A stretch of 64,000 bases of DNA from Pedococcus_A sp963730585. GTDB taxonomy: Bacteria > Actinomycetota > Actinomycetes > Actinomycetales > Dermatophilaceae. Location: contig CAVSSL010000011.1 in the NCBI GenBank assembly GCA_963730585.1, forward strand, positions 806,001-870,000. The letters are read 5' to 3'. The notes under the pieces are model-generated. The model searched no databases and had not been told where the DNA came from. It worked only from the letters and a program-made list of their open reading frames with translations. Positions 20,899 to 30,730 of this stretch are shown in pieces (position 1 is the first letter of the stretch; every line of letters begins with the position of its first letter). The translations under genes and the position numbers were made by a program.

Positions 20899-22013
20899 CA
20901 GCCCACCCTGGTCTCGACGGCCTGCGCGGCGACCGGCAGTCCATGTGCATCGGCAGCCATCCTGCCGGACAGCGCTGCGGCGTCAGCGCCGACGACGCCG
21001 AGCAGCGCCGATCCGCGGGAGGTCTGCCAGGGCAGGCCGATGAAGTACAGGCCGGCCACGTCGGCGACCCCTCCCTGGTGGCGCACGCGACCGTCGACGA
21101 CGACGCCGGGCACGTGCAGCCAGGAGTACTCGGTCCGGTAGCCGGTGGACCAGACGACAGCGTCCACGTCGATGCTGCTGCCGTCAGCGAAGTGCGCCGC
21201 GCGGCCCGTGAAAGCGGTCAGTCGTGGGCGGAAGTCGATCCCGCGGCGACGCAGCCGCGAGCTGCGCGTGCCGATGACGATGTCGCCGCGGGCGCGCAGG
21301 CGGCGTGCGAGCCGGCTGTCGGCAGGCGTGGTGAAGAACCCGGACCTGGTCAGCCAGAAGAACAGGTCGCGGCCAGCGATCCGCTGCGGCAGCTCGGTCG
21401 GCCTGGTGCCGACAGCCACGGTGACGGCGCAGGTTGCGGCGAGCTCGGCGGCGATCTGCAGTCCTGAGTTGACCGCGCCGACGACCAGCACGCGGCCGCC
21501 GGCGGGCAGCTGGTCGGGGTTGCGGTACTCCGCGCTGTGGAGCTGCACCACCACCGGGTCGAGCTGTTCCGCGACCACGGGGATGCGGGGAGTCTGGAAC
21601 GGGCCGGTGGCCACGACCACCTGGCGGGCGCGCAGCGGGCCCGTGGGGGTGGTGACGACGAACCCGCCTTCATCGCTGTGCAGTCGCAGGACGGGGGTGT
21701 TCGTCTGCACCGGCAGGGCGAAGTGCTCGGCGTAGGCAGCCAGGTAGTCGGCGACGTCGTCCTTGCTCGGGTGGGTGTCGGCCGGCGCCGGGAAGGGCAG
21801 CCCGGGCAGCGAGTCGTACTGCGCGGGGCTGAACAGGCGCAGCGAGTCCCAGCGGTTCCGCCACGAGTGGCCGACCTCGGGGCCTGCCTCGAGCAGCAGG
21901 AAGTTGGCGTTGCGCTGGGCCAGGTGGTGGCCGAGGGCGAGACCGGCCTGGCCGGCGCCGATGACGACCACGTCGAGTGGCCCGCGGTCAGGGGCGGGAT
22001 TGGGGATGGACAT
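20898..22013 (-). CDS. FAD/NADPH-dependent flavin monooxygenase (CzcO/YdfJ-like)
   Basis: 371 residues, start MSIPNPAPDRG behind AGGAGACCTCG. The FAD motif is VVVIGAGQAGLALGHHLAQRNANFLLLEA. The active region SWRNRWDSLRLFSPAQYDSLPG is typical of CzcO-type monooxygenases, and VVVATGPFQTPRIP follows. The NADPH motif reads VLVVGAVNSGLQIAAELA, a GAVNSG variant of the usual GxGxSG. It oxygenates a small nucleophile or carbonyl; the substrate is unknown. It is first in a two-gene operon with the racemase. Confidence 0.88.
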   Translation of the reverse strand: MSIPNPAPDRGPLDVVVIGAGQAGLALGHHLAQRNANFLLLEAGPEVGHSWRNRWDSLRLFSPAQYDSLPGLPFPAPADTHPSKDDVADYLAAYAEHFALPVQTNTPVLRLHSDEGGFVVTTPTGPLRARQVVVATGPFQTPRIPVVAEQLDPVVVQLHSAEYRNPDQLPAGGRVLVVGAVNSGLQIAAELAATCAVTVAVGTRPTELPQRIAGRDLFFWLTRSGFFTTPADSRLARRLRARGDIVIGTRSSRLRRRGIDFRPRLTAFTGRAAHFADGSSIDVDAVVWSTGYRTEYSWLHVPGVVVDGRVRHQGGVADVAGLYFIGLPWQTSRGSALLGVVGADAAALSGRMAADAHGLPVAAQAVETRVG

Positions 22014-22075
22014 CGAGGTCTCCTGGTCGATGGGAGTTGGGGCGGCGGAGGGTCGGGCCGGCCAGCGGCGGGAGC

Positions 22076-22441
22076 CTGCAGGGCGCGAACGCGGCCAAGG
22101 TGAAGATCAGCAGCCACAACGGCACGCTCGCGGTCATGCAGATGCTCAAGAGCGCGAAGTTCGTCGGCAGCGAGATCGGCTTCAACGCCGACGCCCTCGC
22201 GTGGTACGGCGCCGACCAGGCGCTGCGCCTCCTGTCGGGCCAGCCCGCGAACCAGATGGTGGAGTTCCCCTACGTCCGGATGTTCAACGCCGACAACGTC
22301 GGTGACCTCGAGCTCACCCCCGGGGCCGAGAAGTCCGGTGCCTGGTACGGCTCCAACGACTACCAGGACGGCTTCCTCGAGCTGTGGGGCCTGAGGGCTG
22401 AACCGCAGGACCGGTCATTTGTTGCTTGGATGCTGCCATGA
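22076..22441 (+). pseudogene. C-terminal remnant of a sugar ABC transporter substrate-binding protein
   Basis: From LQGANAAKVKISSHNGTLA through SAKFVGSEIGFNADALAWYGADQALRLLSG to GAWYGSNDYQDGFLELWG, the sequence is the end of a periplasmic sugar-binding protein of the ribose/LacI-type group. There is no start, signal peptide or N-terminal lobe. The frame continues past the expected end with unrelated residues up to 22441. It sits between the monooxygenase promoter and ppsR with no ABC partner genes. I read it as debris of a deleted transport operon. Confidence 0.7.
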
Positions 22442-22475
22442 CGACGTTTCCCCGGGTCACCGCGGAGCAGGAGGC

Positions 22476-23354
22476 ATGACCGGCATGGGCGAACCCCACG
22501 GAGGCACGAATGACCAGACGGGTGGTGGCGGCGCCGGGAGCGCCGCCACCCCGGTGTTCTTCCTGGCGGGAGGCACCGGCATCTCGGCCGAGACGCTGGG
22601 CAACATGATGTTGCAGCAGTTCCCGACCGTCTCCTTCTCCCGGCGCAAGCTCCCCTTCATCACGACGGCCGAGCGAGCCCGCGAGGTGGTGGCGCAGCTC
22701 GATGCCGCGCGGACCGACGCCGTGACGCCGCTGGTCTTCTCCACGGTGGCCGACGAGGAGGTGCGCGCCGAGCTCCAGAAGACCGAGTGCGCGTTCATCG
22801 ACCTCTTCGGCTCCCACCTCGACACCATCGAGCGCGTGCTGCACGTCAACGCCGCCCACAACGTCGGTTCGCTGCACGGTGTCGGCGACCTCCGCCGCTA
22901 CGAGGCGCGGATGAAGGCCATCGACTTCGCGATGGAGCACGACGACGGCCAGAGCCTGCGCAACCTCGAACAGGCAGAGCTCATCCTCATCGCCCCCTCA
23001 CGGTGCGGCAAGACGCCGACGTCCATGTACCTCGCGCTGCAGCACGGCATCAAGGTCGCGAACTACCCCTTGGTGCCGGAGGACTTCGACCACAGCGACC
23101 TCCCGCGACCCGTGCGCCCCTACGCCGCCAAGTGTTTCGGGCTGCTCTCCACACCGGCCCGGCTCAGCCAGGTGCGCGGCGAGCGGCGTCCCGGGTCGAC
23201 GTACGCCACCCTCGCGCAGTGCAGCTACGAGCTGCGCCGGGCCGAGAGCCTCTATCGTGCGCACCGCATCCCCTCGATCAACTCGGCCTCGATGTCGGTG
23301 GAGGAGATGGCTGCTGTCATCATGCAGAGCGCCCGCCTCAACAACGTGCAGTGA
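22476..23354 (+). CDS. ppsR: PEP synthase regulatory protein (bifunctional kinase/pyrophosphorylase)
   Basis: 292 residues, start ATG 22476 after GAGCAGGAGGC. The family features are TPVFFLAGGTGISAETLGNMMLQQFP, DLFGSHLDTIERVL, the P-loop-like LILIAPSRCGKTPTSMYLALQHG and NYPLVPEDF. Proteins of this family phosphorylate PEP synthase on a threonine using ADP and remove the group with phosphate. It lies 39 bp upstream of ppsA, so target and regulator are co-transcribed. Confidence 0.92.
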   Translation: MTGMGEPHGGTNDQTGGGGAGSAATPVFFLAGGTGISAETLGNMMLQQFPTVSFSRRKLPFITTAERAREVVAQLDAARTDAVTPLVFSTVADEEVRAELQKTECAFIDLFGSHLDTIERVLHVNAAHNVGSLHGVGDLRRYEARMKAIDFAMEHDDGQSLRNLEQAELILIAPSRCGKTPTSMYLALQHGIKVANYPLVPEDFDHSDLPRPVRPYAAKCFGLLSTPARLSQVRGERRPGSTYATLAQCSYELRRAESLYRAHRIPSINSASMSVEEMAAVIMQSARLNNVQ

Positions 23355-23393
23355 CCGTCACGACGAAGTGACGGCGAACCGGAAAGGACGCCC

Positions 23394-25041
<1,648 letters not shown>

Positions 25042-25046
<5 letters not shown>

Positions 25047-25767
25047 CTTCTTCGTCAAGCGGCTCAGCGAGGGAGTCGCCATGCTGGCGGCGGCGTTCGC
25101 GCCGGAGCCGGTGATCGTGCGGATGTCCGACTTCAAGTCCAACGAGTATGCCGGGCTGCTCGGTGGCGAGCGCTACGAGCCCCACGAGGAGAACCCGATG
25201 CTCGGCTACCGGGGTGCCTCGCGCTACCTCTCGGCCGACTTCGCCGACTGCTTCGCGATGGAGTGCGAGGCGCTGCGCTTCGTGCGCGACGAGATGGGCC
25301 TGACCAACGTCAAGGTCATGATCCCGTTCGTGCGCACCGTCGCCGAGGGCAAGGGCGTCATCGACCTGCTCGCGCAGCACGGCCTGCGACGCGGTGAGAA
25401 CGACCTGCAGGTCGTCATGATGTGCGAGCTGCCCTCCAACGCCGTCAACGCCGACGAGTTCCTCGAGCACTTCGACGGCTTCTCGATCGGCTCCAACGAC
25501 ATGACCCAGCTGACCCTCGGCCTCGACCGCGACTCCTCTCTCGTCGCCGACGCGTTCGACGAGCGCGACCCGGCCGTGAAGAAGATGCTCAGCATGGCGA
25601 TCAAGGCCTGCCGCGAGCAGGGCAAGTACGTCGGCATCTGCGGCCAGGGTCCCTCCGACCACCCCGACCTCGCCGAGTGGCTGCTCGACGAGGGCATCGA
25701 GTCGATGTCGCTGAACCCCGACACCGTCGTGGAGACGTGGTTGCGCCTGGCCAAGCACCGCGGCTGA
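25042..25767 (+). CDS. ppsA: phosphoenolpyruvate synthase, C-terminal TIM-barrel part (frameshifted)
   Basis: Continuation of ppsA in the +1 frame. It begins DFFVKRLSEGVAMLAAAFAP; an internal ATG is at 25081. It carries the PEP/pyruvate-binding barrel: VIVRMSDFKSNEYAGLLGG, EENPMLGYRGASRY, KVMIPFVRTVAEG, FSIGSNDMTQLTLGLDRDS and the catalytic Cys in YVGICGQGPSDHPD. The end, WLLDEGIESMSLNPDTVVETW, is the normal PEP synthase C-terminus. Together the two parts make a full-length protein of about 790 residues. Confidence 0.93.
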
Positions 25768-25858
25768 GCGTGCGGCGGGGGTCTCGCCCCGGGCGAGTGC
25801 CAAGTCGGAATCAAGGAATCGCCCGCCCCTCCTCCTCGAGAACTCACATGATGAAGCC

Positions 25859-26088
25859 ATGAGCACAACGGACAGGGCCGCGACCGGGGTCGATGAGCGC
25901 AGCCTGCAGTCCTTGCGCCGCTGGAACGGGGCACTCTCCCTGTTGCACCTCGGCCAGGCGGTGGCTGTCTTCGTGCTGGCGACGGACTTCGCCGTCACGG
26001 TGACCCGGTCGCTGCCCACCGGCCCTCCCGGCACGCCGCCCGGCTCTCCGGAGGAGCTGTTCGACCTGCCCATCGGCGCCGCAGTGGC
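25859..26088 (+). CDS. heliorhodopsin, N-terminal part (frameshifted)
   Basis: ATG 25859. The residues SLQSLRRWNGALSLLHLGQA and VAVFVLATDFAVTVTRSLPTG match helix A and the first extracellular loop of heliorhodopsins; the GPPGTPPGSPEELFDLPIGAAVA stretch leads into helix B. The frame is then lost: after about 26088 it encodes a Ser/Arg-rich tail ending at 26233. Restoring one G near 26084-26091 gives GNVFLALAAIDHLLSATALR and joins the second fragment. Confidence 0.85.
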
Positions 26089-26091
26089 AAC

Positions 26092-26637
26092 GTCTTCCTC
26101 GCGCTCGCGGCGATCGACCACCTGCTCAGCGCGACCGCCCTCCGCCACACCTATGAGGGCGACCTGCGCGCCGGCATCAACCGGCTCCGTTGGGTCGAGT
26201 ACTCCTTCAGCGCGACGCTCATGGTGCTGCTGATCGCGCTCTACACCGGCATCGACGGCATCTCCGCGCTGATCGGCATCGCCGGCGCCAACGTGGCGAT
26301 GATCCTGTTCGGCTGGCTGCAGGAGTCCACCAACCCTCCGGGACGGTCCACCCTCACGATGAGGCCGTTCTGGTTCGGCTGCGTCGCGGGTGCTGCGCCC
26401 TGGGTGGCCATCGGCTACAACCTCGTGGCCGCCGAGGAGGTGCCCGGCTTCGTCATCGGCATCTTCGTGTCGCTGTTCCTGTTCTTCAACAGCTTCGCGC
26501 TCAACCAGTGGCTCCAGTACCGACAGGTCGGGCCATGGCGCAGCTACGCCTTCGGTGAGAAGGCGTACCTGGTGCTCAGCCTCGTGGCCAAGTCGGCTCT
26601 CGCCTGGCAGATCTTCGCCGGCTCGCTGGCGTCGTAA
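26092..26637 (+). CDS. heliorhodopsin, helices B-G with the retinal lysine (frameshifted)
   Basis: Continuation of the heliorhodopsin in the next frame; the first internal ATG is at 26221. It shows the diagnostic RLRWVEYSFSATLMVLLIAL, in which the Glu is the expected Schiff-base counterion of helix C. VAMILFGWLQESTNPPG, FWFGCVAGAAPWVAIG and FLFFNSFALNQWLQY follow. Helix G is YLVLSLVAKSALAWQIFAGS, with Lys as the retinal attachment site. Heliorhodopsins are retinal-binding membrane proteins with an inverted topology compared with type 1 rhodopsins. Their role is uncertain, probably photosensory or photoprotective. The reconstructed length of about 258 residues is normal. Confidence 0.9.
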   Translation, partial: VFLALAAIDHLLSATALRHTYEGDLRAGINRLRWVEYSFSATLMVLLIALYTGIDGISALIGIAGANVAMILFGWLQESTNPPGRSTLTMRPFWFGCVAGAAPWVAIGYNLVAAEEVPGFVIGIFVSLFLFFNSFALNQWLQYRQVGPWRSYAFGEKAYLVLSLVAKSALAWQIFAGSLAS

Positions 26638-27076
26638 CGGGGCGCGCCCCGTCCGGACGACGAGGACGTACCCGTTCAGGACACGGGCGAACCCGTCCAC
26701 GACACGGGCGACGTGGCGAACGCGTGAGCGGTGCGGACGATGCCGACGACGGTCTCGAGCTCCTCGCTCGTGCGCGGCCCGAAGAAGCCCTGGACGGAGC
26801 CCGGCGCGAGCCGGCCCGGGGCTTCGCCTCGTCCAGGCTGCGGGCCCGCGATCGCCCGTCGAGGCCATGGCGCCATGGTCGGAGTGGAGGTGAGCGAACT
26901 CCTCGGCGTCCGCACGCAGCTCCTGCGAGCGACACCGAACCGCATGCTCCAGGGTGAGATCGGTTCCCTCCCCGCCGCCGAGCTCGGCGACAGCGTCGAG
27001 CAGGAGATCCTGCAGGCGCGTGCGCTGTTGAGCACCGATCCCACCGATCAGTGACGATGCACGTCGACAGGCGAAT
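26638..27076. other. 439-bp stretch without a recognised gene
   Basis: Between the heliorhodopsin and the GH31 terminator. The most gene-like piece is a plus-strand frame from an ATG at 26875 to 27054 (59 residues, beginning MVGVEVSELLGVRTQLLRAT and ending in an acidic helix). Its amphipathic composition looks protein-like, but I recognise no family. The minus-strand frames here are Arg/Pro/Ser-rich shadows. It may be the tail of a decayed gene. Confidence 0.4.
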
Positions 27077-27106
27077 CCCGACGCCGCGCGCAACTCGGCG
27101 TCAGGG
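27077..27106 (-). terminator. hairpin overlapping the GH31 stop codon
   Basis: CCCGACGCCG (27077-27086) can pair with CGGCGTCaGGG (27096-27106), leaving one bulged base and a 9-base loop. It includes the stop of the GH31 gene (27101-27103) and would end the sugar operon. Confidence 0.55.
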
Positions 27107-28775
27107 TCGGAAGACCTTGGCCAGCCGGCTCCATCCGTCGGAGGTGCAGTAGACCGGGACCTCGTTGATGGGTACGTCACGCTCCACCACCTGCCCGCCC
27201 TGGTGGCCTTCACCGGTCCACACGTCGACCCACTCCCCTGCGGGCAGATAGGTCGACCAGGTGGTGGATCCCTCCTGCGTGACGGGGTTGACCAAGAGGT
27301 CGGCGCCGAGCATCCACTGGCGCGGGTGCTCCCAGACCTGGGCATCCCCCGGGTGGTCGAAGAACAAGGCCCGCATCAGCGGCCGGTCGGTGCGCACCGT
27401 CTCGGCCGCCTGCTCGGTCAGGTAGTCGACGAGCCGCTCCCGCAGGTGGGCGAACTCGCGGAACACCGGCACCACGCGCTCGTCACCGGTCATCTCGGCG
27501 ACGTGCCACGGCGTGCGGTCGCGCAGCGGGAGCTGGTGGTGGTTGAACTCCGAGTGGTACTGCATGACCGGCATGAACGCTGAGGCGCCAGCGGCACGGA
27601 GGTAGAGCTCGGGGTCGGGCACCGGGCCGGAGAAACCGGCGAGGTCCCAGCCCCAGTAGACGATGCCGCAGGACGCGGCGGTGAGGCCGGCGGTGACGCT
27701 GTTGCGGAACGCCTCCCACGTGGAGTCCTCGTCTCCTGCCCAGAAGACGCCGTGGGCCTGCGAGCCGGTGAAACCGCTGCGGGAGAACGTGACCGGCGCC
27801 TTGCCGTGCTCACGCAGGAGGTCACCGAACGCCCGCGCGTAGTGCACCGGGTAGAGGTTGTTGCCCTCGTCGCCGCGGCGGCCGTCGGCGTACTGCAGGT
27901 CGTGCCCCCACGCGTGCTCACCACCGTCGGTCTTGAAGCCGTCGATGCCGAGGTCGCGCACGAGGTAGTCCCGCTTGGCGGTCCACCAGTCGCGGGTCCG
28001 CTGCGCGGACAGGTCGGGCATGAGCGACTTCGGGAACCACCAACCGCGGTTGAGGTATGCCGTGCCGTCGGCCTCGCGCACGGCGTGCCCCTCCCGGACC
28101 ATCGCCGCGCCCTCGGCCAGGACCTGCTCGTGGAGGCCGTCCTCGGACTGCGCGGTCTTGAGCAGGGGGATCTGCCAGAGGAGGACCTTGATGCCCCGGG
28201 AGTGGAGGTCGTCCACCATGGCCTTGGGGTCGGGCCACGCACCGTCGGCCGGGAAGGTGAAGTCGCCTGCGGCGAAGGGAGATCCGTCGGGACGGGGGGT
28301 ATAGGTCGCGTCGCGGAAGAGCATGATGCCCTCCTCGTCGCTCCAGGCCTCGATGACGATGACTCCGACGGGGATGTCCAGCTCCCGGTGGCTGTCCATC
28401 CGCTGCGTCACGAGGGCCTGGGTGTTCCACTCGTTGCCGGACGCCCACAGGCGGAACACCCACGAGGGCAGCTCCTCGGCCCGGCCTGCCTCGTCGAGGA
28501 ACGAGCGGAGCACGGAGGTCGGGTGACCGTCGTAGAGCGCGACGTCCAGGGACTCCTCACGCGTGCCACCGAGGGCGACCTCGACGACGAGCCGGTCTGC
28601 CTGCGACGCGCCGACGTCGTACCAGGAGCGACGGGTCGTCCTCACGTGGAAGCCCCACGTCGAGCCGTCGGCGCCGACGACGTGCGCGAACGGCATCGGC
28701 AGGTAGGTGCGACCGTGGGCGCCCTGCGACTTGTACTGCTCGAACACGACCGCGTCGAGGCGCCGGCCCGCCCTG
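27101..28775 (-). CDS. glycoside hydrolase family 31 enzyme, catalytic part (frameshifted)
   Basis: Catalytic barrel of a GH31 alpha-glucosidase or alpha-xylosidase. The N-terminal junction reads AGRRLDAVVFEQYKSQGAHG. The catalytic nucleophile Asp is in LGIDGFKTDGGEHAWGHD and the acid/base Asp in HGVFWAGDEDSTWEAFRN. The C-terminal beta-domain includes QWMLGADLLVNPVTQEGSTTWSTYLPAG and WVDVWTG. This frame stays open upstream to an ATG at 28975, but those extra residues are a shadow of the N-terminal domain. It is the last gene of the ROK/ABC/GH15/GH31 operon and is predicted to hydrolyse the imported oligosaccharide in the cytoplasm. Confidence 0.9.
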
Positions 28776-29366
28776 GTCGAGGTGGTCGAACCGCTCGCCG
28801 AACCCGACGACGTGGTCACCCTCGCCGAGGGCGAGGGCGAACCGCACCCGGTGGACCCCCTCGTCGGTGACGAGCCACTCGACCGAGCCGCCGACCAGAC
28901 GGGCGTCGGCACCGGTGAGCGTCGCGGCCAGTCCCTCGGGGAGGTCGGTGACCCACCGGGCAGGGGCCACGGCATACCACTCGGTGGACTGCGTCACGCC
29001 GTCCCGGGCGACCGCGTGGAAGCGGTAACGGTAGCCGGCGGGCTCCTCGACGGGCGGGGTCTGGACGGCCCAGCCGCCGTCGCCGCCGAGGGAGGCGGCC
29101 TGCGCCGCGGCGAGGTGGCCCTCGCCACCCGCGAGTGCGGCGGCATCGGCCGCGTCGGCGACGCGGGGCTCGAGGACCAGGGTGGCGGTGTCGCCACCGG
29201 CGGACACCCACTCGCAGGTCACTGACTCGAGGTCGGCCAGCGCCTGGACCCCCAGGAGGACGGGCTCACCGGTCTGAGGCAGCACGGGAATGCGCTGGTC
29301 GAGGGACGTGGCGTAGGGGTGCTCGATGCCGTGGGGGCGGTGCACGAGCAGGGAGGTGCTGGTCAC
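28776..29366 (-). CDS. glycoside hydrolase family 31 enzyme, N-terminal domain (frameshifted)
   Basis: The GTG start at 29366 overlaps the GH15 stop (GTGA). It encodes MTSTSLLVHRPHGIEHPYAT followed by a beta-sandwich with RYRFHAVARDGVTQSTEWYAV and WLVTDEGVHRVRFALALGEGDHVVGFGERFDHLDQ, the last being the conserved GH31 entry to the barrel. The frame then reads GGPAPRRGRVRAVQ, a shifted version of the true AGRRLDAVVFEQYK. A one-base indel near 28766-28785 separates it from the catalytic part. Confidence 0.88.
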
Positions 29367-30604
29367 AGGGAACGTCCTTCGAGGAGGCCCAGCTCGTCGG
29401 CCAGGATCAGGTACATGCCGTGGGACCACAGCAGGGGCGTGGCGACCTCGCCCCAGCGCTCGATCCACTCGGCCCGGCTCTCGGGGTGCAGCAGGTGGTC
29501 GGGCACCTGCTCGGGCATCTCACCGGTCTCGCTGGCGTGGGCCGCGATCCAGTGCAGGTGGCGCAGCGCGCCGTCTCGGTCGCCGGCCACGGCCAGGTTC
29601 CAGCCCAGCAGCGCCGACAGCAGCAGCCACTGGCCACCGCCGTAGAACACGTCGGCACGGAACCGGTGCACGCCACCGTCGATGTCGAGGTCACCGGCGA
29701 CGCGGGCGAGGGTGCCCACGGCGAGCTTGCTGCCGGGTTCGGCGAGCCGGAACGGCACGATGCACGACGGCAGGCTGCCGTCGACCGCGGTGGTGCCGAG
29801 CCACTTCACGAGGTGGCCGTCGGCGACACCCTGGCTGAGCGCGAGGGCGGCGGCACCCTGCGACGCCGCCCTGGCACGGTCGGCGCGCTCCGCGTCGAGC
29901 ACGCCGCTGTCGGCGATGTCACGCAGCCCGCCGGCGACGGCGCCGAGGGTGGAGACGTGCCGGTGCTCGACGTGCTCCTCCCACCAGTCGTAACAGGCGA
30001 GGTCCCAGAACGCGGCGAGGAAGTCGACCGCCACCTCGATGCCCGGCAGCCACCGGGTGAGGTCGCCGCCGTGCCGCTGCGCGTGGGCCACGAGCGACCA
30101 CAGCCAGGTGCCGTAGCCGTCGGTCTGGAAGTCCCACCACGGGTCGGAGCCGTCGAGGCCGTCGAACGTGAAGCGCGTGGGGAGCATGCGGTCCAACGGC
30201 ACCTCGACGCCACGTGCGGCGTCGGCGACGAGGCCGTCGACCTGCTCACGACGCGCGCCGAGGACCCGGCTCACCCAGTCGTGGTACCGGTCGGCGGAGT
30301 CCACGTCACCCCAGCGGGAGATCCCCTCGGCGGTGAAGGAGCCGTCGCGCAGCCACGCATAGCCGCGGTATGCCGAGAACGTGGGTGAGGCGGGGTAGGC
30401 GCCACCTGTGTGCTGGTGCTCGGTGATCACCTCGTGGCTGCGACGCGCCAGGGCCAGCAGGACTTCGCTGGTCGGCACAGGGGCGCGGCCGGCGGCGGGA
30501 TCAGCGGCCGTTGCGGCGGCGGGGGCGGCGACGGGGTCGGCGGCCGAGGGGGCCGGCGGCATACCGGCTGGTGCGGTCTGCGCGGTTTCGGGGAGGGAAG
30601 TCAT
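29363..30604 (-). CDS. glycoside hydrolase family 15 (glucoamylase-like) enzyme
   Basis: 413 residues. An Ala/Pro-rich leader of about 45 residues precedes the alpha/alpha-barrel. GH15 hallmarks are SAYRGYAWLRDGSFTAEGIS, SDPWWDFQTDGYGTWLWSL, ADVFYGGGQWLLLSALLGWN and ERWGEVATPLLWSHGMYLIL, where the C-terminal Glu region supplies a catalytic acid or base. There is no signal peptide, so it acts inside the cell on imported sugar, together with GH31. It lies downstream of the binding lipoprotein and overlaps GH31 by four bases. Confidence 0.85.
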   Translation of the reverse strand: MTSLPETAQTAPAGMPPAPSAADPVAAPAAATAADPAAGRAPVPTSEVLLALARRSHEVITEHQHTGGAYPASPTFSAYRGYAWLRDGSFTAEGISRWGDVDSADRYHDWVSRVLGARREQVDGLVADAARGVEVPLDRMLPTRFTFDGLDGSDPWWDFQTDGYGTWLWSLVAHAQRHGGDLTRWLPGIEVAVDFLAAFWDLACYDWWEEHVEHRHVSTLGAVAGGLRDIADSGVLDAERADRARAASQGAAALALSQGVADGHLVKWLGTTAVDGSLPSCIVPFRLAEPGSKLAVGTLARVAGDLDIDGGVHRFRADVFYGGGQWLLLSALLGWNLAVAGDRDGALRHLHWIAAHASETGEMPEQVPDHLLHPESRAEWIERWGEVATPLLWSHGMYLILADELGLLEGRSL

Positions 30605-30630
30605 GTCGTCCAGTCCGGGTGGCGGGGTGG

Positions 30631-30713
30631 GCGGCTGCCGGGTCGTTCGGGGGTCTGGCCCGGCAGCCGCGGTCGGGGTGGGTGGCCGACCGTCGGCGGA
30701 CGGCCGGCCACCC
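30631..30713 (-). terminator. two hairpins between the sugar-binding lipoprotein gene and GH15
   Basis: GCGGCTGCCGGG (30631-30642) pairs with CCCGGCAGCCGC (30659-30670). GGGTGGCCG plus CCGTC (30680-30694) pairs with GACGG plus CGGCCACCC (30699-30713). Both lie in the 126-bp gap. Hairpins after a binding-protein gene commonly give partial termination or protect the upstream mRNA, so the binding protein exceeds the enzymes. This is an inference. Confidence 0.6.
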
Positions 30714-30730
30714 GGGTCGTGCGGCGGGCG

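Noticed and set aside
26720..27054. small frames downstream of the heliorhodopsin
   Set aside because: Only the 59-residue C-terminal part looks protein-like and I recognise no family; described as an unassigned stretch.
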